A stretch of 64,000 nucleotides of DNA from contig NC_049979.1 of assembly GCF_000003815.2 (NCBI RefSeq), forward strand, positions 35,128,600 through 35,192,599, in the 5' to 3' direction. A program made the position numbers and the translations under genes. Within the stretch, counting starts at the first letter, position 1; the number at the start of each line of letters is the position of its first letter. Below are positions 40,609 to 52,634 of the stretch, piece by piece. Origin of the DNA: Branchiostoma floridae. Lineage: Eukaryota > Chordata > Leptocardii > Amphioxiformes > Branchiostomatidae. The notes below the pieces were generated by a model that was not told where the DNA came from, ran no database searches, and was given only the letters and a program-made list of their open reading frames with translations.

Positions 40609-42609
40609 TCAGAGGTACTGCTCATCATCTGAGCTTAAGTAATAATATCTTAACAAATCCTGTAGTTCCCTCTCCTTCTCCACTTTTGCTAGCTGGTCCC
40701 TGCAGTACCATCCAACATGAATTTTCTTGGTTGCCAGGAATCCGTGGCCAAACAGAGCAAAAGGAAGGGTCAGTTTGGTGTGTTCGTTTACAACGTATAA
40801 GCTTCTTGTCTGACCTGCACGGCGCAGTTTGTAGTTTTTTCTTGACATGGTGTTGATGATACCCTTCTGTCCATTGACATAGCGCTTGCGTCTCCTGCAT
40901 ACTCTATCAACTATGTGAAGCTCCTCTTTGACATCTTGTGTGTTTAGCTTCTCCTCTTCAATTGATGGTGTTTCCTTGTCAACATCGTAGGTGTAGACCT
41001 CCCCATAGCAATACATATCAACACAGAAATGAACCTTGTTGTTAACGGCTGTCACTCTAAAGTCCACATCAAAATCCCTGGCTCGTGCAGACCTGCTGGC
41101 AGAATTCCAACGTTGAGTTTTAACATCTAAGGCATGGACGCTGAATCTTTTCTTCTTTCTGAGTCCCTGAATGAGCACAAGCTTACCCCCGCATCCTATC
41201 ACTGTCAAGTTGGGTGACGGGATGATTGCAGGCACTTTAGGAGGCTGTATCCAAGCTTCTGCTTCAATATCGAAACACTCCATACTGAGCATATTGAACA
41301 ACGTCGCCGTAGTGTCGCCTCCAACCAGGAAGAGCTTTCCATCAACAATGGCGGACCCGTGCCCCGCCCTACCGCGAGGCAAGTCAGGTAACCTCGTCCA
41401 AGTGTCTGTAGCGAAATTGTACCGAAAGGCTTGTTTGGATGGAATGTTGCTGCCACCAGGGTCTGGGTGAAGTAAAGACGAGGTGCGCCCTCCCGTCACG
41501 TACAAGTATCGTCCTGCACTTGCCACACTCATGCATCCAACGATGGGTGTCGGAAGGTCGGTGACATGGTAGCATTGCTCACGAACTGGATCCATACAAA
41601 TTATGCTTTGGAAAGGCATCGGTGGTGTTGGATTTTTGCTGTAACGTTCTTGAGTGACCGCCTTCCAACCGCCCACAATAATTGCCAGGTCGTCTGAAAT
41701 CCCACACCTACTAGTAGGTCTTCTTCCATCTTCCTCTCTTCCTGTGTCTGCCATCAGCCGAGGTGACCCACTTAGATGTTCCTCCTTTGCAGCTGTGACT
41801 TTGGCAAGACATTCGGGTGAATCCTGTATCGCCGGGTGGACTTCAAACTTCTTTAGCACACTGACCCTTACACGTGATAAGCAAATCACTGGCAGAATTC
41901 CGGATACCTCAGCCTTGCGGCTTTCTGGTTCATGATCGAGCCATTGTATCACAGAAAGGAGGATATCGTCTTCACTCTCAACTCTCAATTCCTTGTCGCC
42001 GAGTAGATCCAAGAGCTGCTGAGTTGAAAGGCTCAGAAACTCCTCACTTCGTCCAACCACCGAGAACTTAGACATCACCATGCATCTTGCTGTAGTTTTC
42101 AAACTACACAAGCCATACATGTCAGCAAGGCACATGACACCCACACAGTTAGAAGCACAAAGGTTGTTTTCAATGAACTTTTCGCAGTACTCTAGGACTT
42201 CCTCAGCTTGCAGCATGTGCGCTGCCTGCAGAATGTCTTGAACGTCGTCTTTAGCCATCAAGATTTCTCCCGTGTACACAAAGTCCAGAATCTTGGAAAA
42301 GCTGCCAGAGTCAATATCGTGTAGTGTTATTACCTTCGCCTTGCTTTCCGCAAGGTTGGACGAAAACATGGTGTGAAAGTATGGTGTGACTGCCAACACA
42401 GCCCGGTGACAAGGGAACTCCCTGCCTTCTACCTTCACCACCACGTCCACAAACTCACCACTCTTCCGCTGTCTGATGAGTTCAGCACATAGGTCGTAAC
42501 TTTTGTCTTTATTTCCAAAGGTACAGGAACCATCCTCATGCCAGTCATGGTACTGTTCAGAATGTTTGCCACGGATTTCACGATCACAGTTGTCACTATA
42601 GTCCGACAT
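40609..42609 (-). CDS. BTB-BACK-kelch protein (KLHL type), intronless
   Basis: Proteins of this type are usually substrate adaptors of cullin-3 E3 ubiquitin ligases. The frame encodes 666 residues from the ATG at 42609-42607 (MSDYSDNCDREI). The frame is open for 19 more codons upstream, but these begin with TTG, so I do not use them; an upstream spliced exon remains possible. A BTB domain spans about residues 40-145 (FVDVVVKVEGREFPCHRAVL, FVYTGEI), a BACK domain about 150-255 (YGLCSLKTTARCMVMSKFSV), then kelch-type repeats from about 305 to 560 (AIIVGGWKAV, YLYVTGGRTSS, LPDLPRGRAGHGSAIVDGKL, FLVGGD). A basic C-terminal tail (RRRKRYVNGQKG to DDEQYL) follows. It has no introns. The exact KLHL orthologue is not recognised. 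Confidence 0.9.
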   Translation of the reverse strand: MSDYSDNCDREIRGKHSEQYHDWHEDGSCTFGNKDKSYDLCAELIRQRKSGEFVDVVVKVEGREFPCHRAVLAVTPYFHTMFSSNLAESKAKVITLHDIDSGSFSKILDFVYTGEILMAKDDVQDILQAAHMLQAEEVLEYCEKFIENNLCASNCVGVMCLADMYGLCSLKTTARCMVMSKFSVVGRSEEFLSLSTQQLLDLLGDKELRVESEDDILLSVIQWLDHEPESRKAEVSGILPVICLSRVRVSVLKKFEVHPAIQDSPECLAKVTAAKEEHLSGSPRLMADTGREEDGRRPTSRCGISDDLAIIVGGWKAVTQERYSKNPTPPMPFQSIICMDPVREQCYHVTDLPTPIVGCMSVASAGRYLYVTGGRTSSLLHPDPGGSNIPSKQAFRYNFATDTWTRLPDLPRGRAGHGSAIVDGKLFLVGGDTTATLFNMLSMECFDIEAEAWIQPPKVPAIIPSPNLTVIGCGGKLVLIQGLRKKKRFSVHALDVKTQRWNSASRSARARDFDVDFRVTAVNNKVHFCVDMYCYGEVYTYDVDKETPSIEEEKLNTQDVKEELHIVDRVCRRRKRYVNGQKGIINTMSRKNYKLRRAGQTRSLYVVNEHTKLTLPFALFGHGFLATKKIHVGWYCRDQLAKVEKERELQDLLRYYYLSSDDEQYL

Positions 42610-43623
42610 CCTTTGAGTTGCTGTTGTGTCAGGATCTATATAACATAAAGTTCTTCCATTGGGCAAATAGCAGCTATGACCGAGTCTGAATTGTGCATCT
42701 GATTCCTGAGTAGATCTGAAAGTTGTAATGCTACAATAATACTAGTAGTACGGCACAGTTGGTATGGGAGATGCTATAATCACAGCTTGACTTTGCACTG
42801 GTGTTTTTTCTTCTATCATCATCAGATGCTGGATTTGTATGGGGCATTGAGCATCAAACTGCTCCCTCAAATTGCTTGTCAGTGAGTCAACTGTAACAGA
42901 GTGGGAGACAAAGGAAGTCAAAATGTGTGGAACTTGTATGCCAGTAATTACCACTATTATCTATAATTCAGTATACATATTATGTTTGCTTTTTAGATCA
43001 GTCTGTGTTCCCATGTTGTGGTCTCATCATGATGTAGTTAGCCTTGTAACTAATATAATAGTACCATCCTACAACTGCTAATAGGCAATTTTCGTCTTTA
43101 GCAATGCATTTGTCAACAGAAGAGGAAGCATTTGAGAGTAAATTTTCATAGTTTGAATTTTGATTCTTGAGCTTATGACACTTTTTTTTATCCTCCCCTT
43201 TCCAATAGGACTAAATGCATTACTAATGGTATATACTGGAACTGTGAGGCTGCCCTGTCACCATGCATGTGCCTCTGCCCTTTTCAATAAACGCGACTAA
43301 AATGCACTTATACATGTATCTCCAAATGTTTAACAAATAAACAAGATGGCCCCATGTGACGTCAGATCCAACTTGGCGGCGCCCTTGAACGCCAATGAAA
43401 ACAATACAGGTTTTGCCACCGCAAACTTGTAAACATAAGAACACTGTAAGGAGTTTTATAATTGTGCTGGCGCCTCTAGGCTGGCTGATGCAGGGGCCTG
43501 TGCCTGCAGCAAAGCATGTGCCCCCCTCCCCACAAATTATATAAAACTAGCTACTTTACTCGCGGTTATTTCTCTAAACACGGCGCTCGATCAGTAAACC
43601 CAGCCGTCCCCGTAGCTCGGTAC
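42610..43623. other. Upstream of kelch gene; no second gene seen
   Basis: Should hold the kelch promoter. If the EXOSC2-like exon belongs to a real gene, this is its first intron, but I found no later EXOSC2 exon here. Confidence 0.4.
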
Positions 43624-43742
43624 CTCATATATCCCGTGTCCGGTGTGATGACGTCTCCCGGCGTCACCAGGTGTTTGGGTGCGTCAGGTACCGCCGGCTT
43701 CTTCCGACTCTCCGCCAACGTGATGTGCTGCGCGCCTTCTTT
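43624..43742 (-). pseudogene. EXOSC2/RRP4-like first exon, isolated
   Basis: On the minus strand the frame contains KHLVTPGDVITPDTGYMR and then a donor (ATGAG then GTACCG). This matches the N-terminal signature of exosome subunit RRP4 (EXOSC2), where the first intron falls in the same place. Upstream the frame reads HITLAESRKKPAVPDAP and hits a TGA with no ATG; an ATC stands where the start Met might be expected. No later EXOSC2 exons were found on this strand in the window down to the kelch gene. It may be a decayed duplicate, or a gene whose start is non-canonical or misassembled. Confidence 0.55.
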
Positions 43743-45324
43743 TCAAAGTGGACCAGTCCATTACAACTTTGGGTAAATACACTGGATTTGATGGCGAATG
43801 ATTATGACAACAAAGGTTTGAATGTTACAAATTAAATGAGACAATCCGAAAAATAAGACGTTTTGATTTTTTTTGGTAAAAACAGTCTAATATTGTAGTC
43901 TTTAATAACTGAAAGCAGTTACTTCGCCCATCTAAAGTAGACACTAACGTTACCGTAGTCAACTATTCGGGGGCGACGTCTACTGACTGTATCAGTTATT
44001 GCATGGCATAATCATAAATATGTTTGTTTGAACCTTTTTAATCTCAAATCGGCCTACAGGCCGCTTTTCCTTTAGGTCATAAAAGGGTCAGACAATTAGT
44101 ATATATTAAACAGAGACACAAGTCCTAATGGGTCTTATGCCTGTAAATATTACCTTGCGTACATTTATATATCATATTACCTAGATGTCTAACTTGTAAA
44201 AAAGTATTGAATAAGCCTGCCAACAAACGCTTTTTTGTAAGTTACCGAGTGCGACCATTTTTTACTTTTTTGGAGACTACTAGTACCATATCATTGGGGG
44301 CAGGGAGGAAAGCGAATATGTTTTCGCGAGATTTAAGCCTTCATTTGAGTACATTCTGGGAGGCGATAATCCTCACTGTGTACAAGTAGGCAAATATATC
44401 CAAGAATGTCTATACCGTAGAACTAATAGTGTTAATGACATGCTAGACCCTTTATGTTGACTTACTCATACCTATAAATATCCATATATCTGTGTTTAGT
44501 TGTACTGTAAGTAGTTGTTATACATGTAGACCTTACGAAAGCCGCTGTGCTTTTGTCGTGTCAATAAAGATTTGATATTTGAGGCATCAATTAGCACATA
44601 AATGTTGGAACATCCACCTAAATGCTATCCGCCATATCCAATTCCAAGCGCACTGTACCTTACCGGGAGCACACTGGCATGAATAAAGACATATGTTTAC
44701 TCATACAACAAGCGCAACATGAGCTACTATTCTTAGAGGGGGGTGCTACGTTGACACGAAGTTCTTTACCTACTCATGCAGTAGTCACAATAGCATGAAT
44801 AAGAAAAGACATTTGACCCTTACATAAACGTGTGGGGACATGAGTTTAATTGGCAAAATGCTTAAATTTAAACCTCAATGGCAATCAATGACAATGAAAC
44901 GACCACAGTATCACTTTTTTATCCAGACATGATTTCACCGGTAGAAAGAAGGATCATGATTATCATGTGCATTTTCGAGGGGGTTTGATAGAGAAAGAAG
45001 GTTTGAAAGAACGTTTCATTGATAACCTCATTGATATTTATGGGTACTTTTTCCGTGATACCACCCAACCACACCAGCTAACTCCAATGAAATACAAACC
45101 ATTTCCCTACTCTGTGATGAATGTGGTATGGCCCTACGTACACGCCGCACCCACCATACCACAACTAAAAGCACGCTTAAGTAAAGTTGTCACCTGATCT
45201 CATCGCCTTTGTCAGTTCTGAGACCACCTCACCTGCGCCGTGACCTCTAACGTTATCCAGACGCCATTTTCTTCGCAAAGCAAATTTCTCACGGAAGAAG
45301 GGTGTAGTTGTTTTCGAGCACAAA
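43743..45324. other. Upstream of collagen gene
   Basis: No gene recognised. It contains the retroelement-like tail at 44461-44576 and segments at about 44583-44640 and 45125-45215 that recur downstream of the collagen gene (see findings). The last 100 bp is probably collagen 5' UTR. Confidence 0.45.
44461..44576 (+). repeat. Dispersed retroelement-like 3' tail, copy 2
   Basis: Contains CATACCTATAAATATCCATA, GTAGACCTTACGAAAG and TTTTGTCGTGTCAATAAAGA, matching 30169-30256. The AATAAA suggests the 3' end of a transcribed element. Confidence 0.55.
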
Positions 45325-48300
45325 ATGGCAACTATTTTAGTCCCTGGAGCCTCTCTGAAGAACAAGAACTTTCTCGGAGCTATACAGCAAGCAGGCAGTG
45401 CCACAATGTACCCATTGCCAGCCGAGCCGGCCCGTTTCGTGACGGGAAAGTCGCTGTCCAGCACTCCGGTGGACGAACTGAGCCGCAGGATTCGACAGCT
45501 CTGCGACACAGACCCCAGGGTCCTACTTACCATGGCGAAGATGGAGGAAGACGATCGGAAGTCTTGGGTACGGCTGGCCCACTTCATGATTCTTCTGGCC
45601 AATGAACAGCACCAGGAACCAAATGGCGCGGATCGTTTTGTTGGATGGACGACGGCGTGGCCAAAGTTCAACTTTGTTTTGTGCGCACTTACCGTTCTTA
45701 ATCTGGCCATATTTTACGGACTTTCTACCGGCAAGTACGGTGTATCGTTAACTACCGCTAGGTTAGTTCTTCTGAATAATTTCATTTCTGTGTTTCTATG
45801 GTCAAAAGTTTCGGCCATTATGCCCATACTTGTCATGCAATAGGGAATATCTTTGACCGTATTTGCCACTCAAGACTCCCTTTGCTTGAGTCCAAGCTAT
45901 CTCATATTATTAGTATAGTATAGTAATCGTAGTACAAGAATTTCTGAGGGCTTTCCGACAAAACGTTCATGTATGTATTATATATATATATATATATTAA
46001 CGAAGCAAGGTACATGATGGTGGATATAAATTCCTTAACCTCTCCCTAATGTTATCGCCAGGGAAGGTTCGGCATGGTACATGTGAGCCCATACACTGGC
46101 ATGCGCTATACATGGATATTAGCTGTTAGAGTAACGGTACATCAATTTCTACTGCATCATGTGAGACGCATTGTTATTGAACCCTGAGAAACTGAACGTG
46201 TACATTGTCTATTAAGTCTCCCCAAGAAGGAAGACCTTCTTAATCTGTAGCCGTTTCCGGCTTCTTCCGAATTTAGCCAATCAAAACTTAGATTTGGAAA
46301 TGACGTAATGAACACTGCTCTATATCGTCTGGTACATAGCATCTTCGCCCCCCTTATTACTCTGACACTGGAGGGTAACCTCCAATAACAGAGTATTGTA
46401 ATCACTTTGTGCGTTGGGTGTTCATTTCTTATATAGTATACGATACATTATGACAATATATAACTCACTATAAATACTCAAGGTTTAGACTGTACAACAA
46501 TTACACAATGGAGTGTGTTTTTTTTACTCGGACCTTCACAGTCCGACATGTGATGTACAGCCGCAAAACGGCGCCCGCTTAAACATTATCTTCACAAAAG
46601 GCCATGGGGAAGACTTTACATTTTCGCGAAAATGTTGCCTTTCTAGTAATTGATAAATGATTACCTCGTCTCATGAAGGTTTGGCTTTCGACACCATTTC
46701 GAACTAATGTAAGGAAAACTGATATGTCGAAAATTTTTCGATGATTCCACAGTGCCTTGTACAAATTGTTTTATTTCACTACTTGGCAGTTTGCGGCGTA
46801 ATCATATGGTATTCTCAGATGGATAGATGAATAAAGCTCAATCTATCACGACTTTCACCCCAGGTACCATTCAAGGTCCCCCAGGCCCACCTGGTCGCCT
46901 CGGCCCGCCTGGTCCCCTCGGCCCGCCTGGTCCCGGCGGCCCGCCTGGTCCCCCTGGTAGAGACGGACGGGATGGACTAGCTGGGCAGCCCGGAGTAGAT
47001 GGACGGCCTGGGGTGTACGGAGTTCCAGGGAACCAAGGTCCAGTCGGTCCCGTAGGACCAGCTGGCTTGCGGGTATGTCGTCGAGCCTTCCCTTTTATTT
47101 CAGATATTTGTTTCGCTATATATTATCTTCAGAAATAACAAAGATTTTTAATCTTATCACAGGGACCCTCTGGAGACAAAGGTGCGCCAGGAATAGACCG
47201 TTCAGGTAACTTCTTATTGTTACCCGTGGATTTGATATCCGAAACAAAAATCTTTTTTTTCAGTTCAGGGGGGGGGGAGCCGTTGTGGGCGTACTTACCG
47301 TTCTTTAACTTGTAAGTTTGATCCTATTTGATCCGTTAGGTAGCGTTACGTTAACAGTGGAGCGTTAAAGTTAATATTTCCGATACGTTTGATGGATCCA
47401 GAGCCAGAGGTTCGTCGTTTGTGTGCGTATGGTCACAACGTTGGGACATTATGTTCATACATAATTCTTTTCATGAAATTAAAATTCTTTTTAATAAATA
47501 TTCTGTCCACAGAGACCTCTGTCTATGTCCGCTGGGGGAAGAAAACGTGTCCGACCGATCTCGGGACAGAGCAGATTTATTCCGGTATTATGTTTCCTTG
47601 GTTTAACAAGCAGCAAAAGCTACAAGGTTTCCAAAAAGCAAATAAGCGTTTATGGTCCTATAGACTTCAGAACTTTGTAAAACAGGCGTCAGCACTACAA
47701 CGTGTATACCATGCTCTGATTGTTGATGTGATGACAATTTATTGTCGAACATTTGCACTCTCTTGAACATAAGGGACTCTGCTATCAAAAAGACATGACA
47801 ATCTGCGCTTATGCTCCTTGTAATCGGAACAATGTGAACCAGGTGACAACAATACACGAGCATTTCATGCTCTTATTTTTAAACAGTAAACGTACATGAA
47901 CACTTTCCCGAATGCTCTTTATAGTCATTTCCTCTAGACGCAAGCTGTCTGGTAGAAGTGCATGGGAAAGTTGAAGAGTAACAAAGAATTAGAATAAACA
48001 ATCATCTTAGATGATTGGTATGGAAGCTGAGTTTAGATAACTACATGAATGATCAAGTGTTTTATACCATTCAGGAACGGCTGGAGGTTCATGGTTCAAT
48101 GACAAAGGCGGCGGCGCCAATTACCAGTGTCTGCCCCCCGACCCACAGTGGGGAAAGTATCAAGATGGAACCCAAGGGTGGAGAGCTTTCATGCACGGAG
48201 CGGAGTACAAGTTGGACACAAACGTCCCGTTCGGCTCCACCTCCCTTCACAATAACGACGTCCCGTGTGCGGTCTGTCACGTCCCAACCCGCGGCAGTAA

Positions 48301-48556
48301 GTTGATGATCCCCGCCCGTAACACCTGCCCCGCCGGCTGGACCCGGGAGTACCATGGCTACCTTATGAGTGAGAATTTCAAACACTCCAGTGCTAAAGAG
48401 TTCGTCTGTGTAGATGAACAGCCTGACGTGATACATGGCGGACATGCCGACCAGAACGGAGCGATATTCTGCCCTGTGGAAGCTCGCTGCGGGTCCCTGC
48501 CGTGTCCCAACTACGTGGAAGGGAGGGAGCTTACCTGTGTCGTCTGTACCAAATAG
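45325..48556 (+). CDS. Short-chain collagen (spongin/C4-like), probable type II membrane form
   Basis: Proposed exons are 45325 to about 45739, 46864-47072, 47163-47205, 47513-47584 and 48075-48556, all in phase, giving about 406 residues. Exon 1 encodes a hydrophilic N-terminus, then a membrane span at about 114-134 ([20 protein letters not shown]) without a signal peptide, so the N-terminus is probably cytoplasmic. Exons 2-3 encode about 27 Gly-X-Y triplets ([19 protein letters not shown]). Exons 4-5 encode the Cys-rich C-terminal domain of sponge-type short-chain collagens ([64 protein letters not shown]). The exon 1 donor (TACG then GTGTAT) is weak, so the link of exon 1 to the rest is the least certain part, supported by matching phase. 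Function is probably extracellular matrix or cell-matrix attachment. Confidence 0.82.
45978..45996. repeat. (TA)n microsatellite
   Basis: A pure TA tract in the proposed first intron of the collagen gene. Confidence 0.9.
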
Positions 48557-48569
48557 AACACCTTTAAGC

Positions 48570-48895
48570 TAAAGGCACAACCCGCCGTAAGTGCAATTTG
48601 TCTGTACGTTTTTTGGGAAGGCCACGTCCGCCACGTATTTCGCAAAACGTTCAGGCTGTACAGGGCAGGCGCGTCGCCCGTACTGGCACGTACGGGGGTC
48701 GAATCCGCAGCCCGATGGCACACAATTTTCTGTCTGCACGTAAAGTTCTACGGCGTGTCTGCGTGCTCCAAAATCCGTCGGATTCCCTACGAGTTCGTAC
48801 GGAGGCGGTACTTAGTACTTACGGATCCCAAAAGATTGCCCATGTTTTGGCACGTAGACAGCACGTATTTGCACGTACGGCGGGTTGTGCCCTTA
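48570..48895. mobile_element. MITE family D (326 bp)
   Basis: The left end TAAAGGCACAACCCGCCGTA and right end TACGGCGGGTTGTGCCCTTA are inverted repeats with one mismatch, continuing inward (GTGCAA). The interior is full of CACGTA/TACGTG palindromes, giving strong self-complementarity. It inserted 14 bp after the collagen stop codon and so is probably part of its 3' UTR. Confidence 0.88.
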
Positions 48896-50420
48896 GATTA
48901 AGTTAGTAATTGCGTGCGCCACTTCTGGAGAAAGGGTCTTCTCCGATCCGCTAGAAAAAGTAGACTGAAAAATTTCAGCAGTTACCGTTTTAGTCCAACA
49001 TACATGATTACAGATGTAGACGTTTTCATATGGAAAACGAAGGTCGCCAGACCCAGTTTAAGTATCAACATAGTCACTTGTATTGAAGTCCTAAATTAGT
49101 GATTTGACTTTCAATTGTTTTCTCATTAATGAGTTACGAAAAAGCTGTAGTTGTACACTTTCTATAGGAATGACGTCATCAAGTTAGTGCCACTAATATT
49201 GTTTTTACAAGATACAGCACACATACCACTGCAATGAAACGATGTTTTCCACGTGCATAATAATCAAAGCTACACGCATACGTTCGCACATCATGATATC
49301 TACTAAGTCTGTATGATCATTAGGAAATAATTGATTTCGTTTAATTAAAATCACTTTGTACTAACTACAGACAATTATTTGATGTCAAAAAAAAATAAAA
49401 TAACAGGCTGTTAATTGTGAGACCTTCACTTGCACACTTTGATTTCACCTTGACTTGAATATCCTTAGTAGTGCACTTCTCTGTTTTCACGAAATTCAAA
49501 CTTTCATTTAAGGCATCAATTGTTACAGAAATGTTGGAACATAAATGTTACCCGCTCTCTAGTTCTGAGCATGCTATGGTCGTGATTTCTCCAGTGACAG
49601 AATAAAAGTACTAGTAGTTGGAGTAGGTTTGGACCCCATAGCGGTTTTTTCTGGAACTGCAAGAGCCGGTAGTTAAAAACAGAATTTGAAATGGCATAAC
49701 TCAATAAAGGGCCAGCGGATCAGCATGAATTTTGGTATGTAGATGCTTGATATAATGAGATGGTAAATTACACAAATCGAAAACTAATTTGCATAATTAA
49801 AGAGGGAGTTTTTAGACCCGATACCTTTTCTTGATAAAACTGTGAATGAGAAAGAGGGGATACCGTTGCGCGATACATTATGCAAATGAATAACTATCAT
49901 TAATTTGAAAATACTATAATTCCGTAAATGGCAAAATTACGGGAATGATATACTTTTGGCATTTGAAAGTCACTTGAAAGTGAACATCGTTGAATACGAA
50001 TGGGAACCTCGGTGTCCAGGATCTCAAAGTGCACCTGACAGTTAGACTTTTTTTATGTTCGAGTTGTGTCTATAGATACCCTCTTGTGGAAACAAACATA
50101 TTTGACCTTTTTGTTTATCGTCGTTCTGTAGATTATGGTAATGAGTTTTGCTATATTTCTTTAAAGAAAAAACTTTATTTTGTGGATTATAGGGTATGTC
50201 ATATTCCTGCAGTATATACCTTCAAAGTCTTCAAAGGGTCCCATTGCCACTGCACACTGCGATTCACAACAGATTCGATAGATACGGCAACTGAACGCTG
50301 GGTCGCAGCCACATTTCAAGCGCCTTGAATCTTGGCAACTCCACCGGTCTGTGTGCGTGTTGAAATGCATTGGGTTTTTTCCTGGAGATTTCAGGAGGAG
50401 AAAAGGAGAATTGTGATTTC

Positions 50421-50550
50421 TCTAAGCAGAGGTTTCGATGGAGGGAGCGGGAGGGTAGTGGACGGGATTTCTTATGGCTGAGTGTCCCCAAGAAATCCCG
50501 GTCACTACTATCTACCCCCAACCCCCAACCCCAACACCTCTGCTTATAGA
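50421..50550. mobile_element. Small inverted-repeat element (130 bp)
   Basis: TCTAAGCAGAGGT at the left and ACCTCTGCTTATAGA at the right are inverted. A central inner inverted repeat (CGGGATTTCTT and AAGAAATCCCG) makes the whole fold back on itself. Confidence 0.65.
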
Positions 50551-52405
50551 AAAAGACCATATCATGTCCAGATTAAAATATCCTAAAATGTTTGACTGCA
50601 GTAACAAGGTTTAACACCAGGAGGCCTAAAGTTGACCTTGACTTTCGTCCTCCCAACAATGTCATTACAATCTATCCACCCATGAATAGGCTCAAAAGTT
50701 ATGCTGACCACAAATATTCGGAAACAGAAACAGACGTAACTCAAACGCACATACACAGACACACCAAAAATAGCACCTCCACTTTTCATACCAACTAATA
50801 ATATGCCTAGCCTATATCGCCAATACCCCAACCCCCTACTCGAGTGCAAAGTGGTATGGTCCCGCACGCCGCACCCACGTGACAATACTAAGAGCACGCT
50901 TCATCAAGTTTGTCACCTGATCTCATCGTCATTGTTGTTGGGAACACCTTGCACTACAGGAAGTAGGCGGGGAACGCTGCTGTACACCATCTCTGTCAGT
51001 ATGCTCCAGAAAAAAGGTATTAAACTCTACTTACTTGCCACTTAGAGTAAAGAACTATCACGTTTAAGCAGCGTAAAGCTTTAAGGACATGTTCGCTCTT
51101 GCCTGGTCTCTTTGGGACTTACCAGATCAGTTCTCTGCCCGGGATTTCTATCTTAGGACAGTCCTTTGAATCTCTCAACTGCGCTTAATGTGGCAGTGTT
51201 TGTTCTCGTCTGTTCAGCACTTGACGATCTGTTAAGGGCATAATTAGGTTTCCTTTCAAGTTTGTAATCTAGACATTAAGCTAATGTGTCGACTGAAGCT
51301 TGGGGATTCCTGTGGTAACTGTTGAATGATACACACGGCCAAGGAGGAGGGAGCAAAACATTGTGAGGAATACCCTTACCGGACAGCAAGGGTTTGAGTA
51401 TTATCTTCAATCGGATATTGCGATATTGTTATGAAATGATTACCGTAATCCTTGCCATATTAGACAGTTGTCTGTGCATGTGTTGTTTGCGTGAACAGCT
51501 GAATAACGTTACAATTTGGTATTTGGATATGGACATGTCATTTTCATTTGTTCATGTTCAGGAAAAGGTTTGCAGGTTTGGGCCCCCCCTAGTATCTTGT
51601 TTTGGAACTGCAGCAGTATTTTTGTCAAAGGAAGAGGATGTAACCTAAAAAGGATGGAATGATTGAGATGATTTAGGTATCAGGATTCTTATCATGTAAG
51701 CTTAGTATTGGTATATTTAGTTAGATGCTAAGCATGCAAAATCGAACCTAAGAAAAGTGAAGACTATAATAATATTATATGGATTTTCTTATTCTGGCTT
51801 GTTCCATTAATTTCATGGTGTGAGTCACTGTAATAATGATTTTCTAGAGGTGAACAGGAAATTAAAAAATATATGCATATTTAATGGCTAAAAACTATAA
51901 TTATACCTTCAACCAAGTGTATAAAATTGGACACTGTATTTGCATAATCAATGGGAAAAATTATCACAGAGCTTCCTTCCAAATTGGAGTATTCCATTGG
52001 AGAGGACCATCAAATACAGTATCATATTATTAGTACTCAGTTATCATATTTCAAAATCGAAATCAAATTACAATATACATTGCCATCGTGTTCAAATTTC
52101 CATTCTTCATACAGATTATAATCATCTGTCTTGATAAATGTGGCAACCTTGTAATTGATCTCTGGCTAGTGCAAAGCAAAAAATAGTTCATAATCTGTGA
52201 CATGGAGGATATTGACGATCATTTGATTAATGCCCAGCATATATAGTGCAAAGTTACTGTCAGTGAGTGATTATCATGATCACAATCATTGGATGGCGTG
52301 ATTGATATTAACTCTATGATTATACAGATGACACTGAAGGCAAAAAATTGCCTGACCTTAATATATAATTATGTCTAATTCCTCCTTTGTAAGCTGATAG
52401 CTTTT

Positions 52406-52634
52406 GGGGCCATACCAATTTGACCTGTTGTTTCTCATACATCTTTAATGTGAAATTTTTGCATAAGGACATCACAAACACAAAGGAACGAAAATTTGCA
52501 CCTGACTCTGTTAACGTTCTCTCCCTAAATCTGTGACTGCACTGAAGTACAGACTATCCCCTGAGACTTAATATTCCAATATGCGTTATTTTTTTAAATT
52601 TTGAGAACCAAGAAATTGAATTAGTTTGGCCTTA
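52406..52634. mobile_element. MITE family C, diverged copy
   Basis: Left end GGGGCCATACCAATTTGACC and right end GAACCAAGAAATTGAATTAG then TTTGGCCTTA resemble the ends of 7686-8166, but it is shorter and more diverged. Confidence 0.55.

Noticed and set aside
42610-42666. Extended start of the kelch protein (PNGRTLCYIDPD)
   Set aside because: The extension would begin at TTG. The first ATG in frame is at 42609, so I used that.
43516-43776. 86-residue plus-strand open frame
   Set aside because: Antisense to the EXOSC2-like exon and without a recognised family.
45177-45710. 177-residue minus-strand open frame
   Set aside because: It is antisense to collagen exon 1, which has domain and duplication support on the plus strand.
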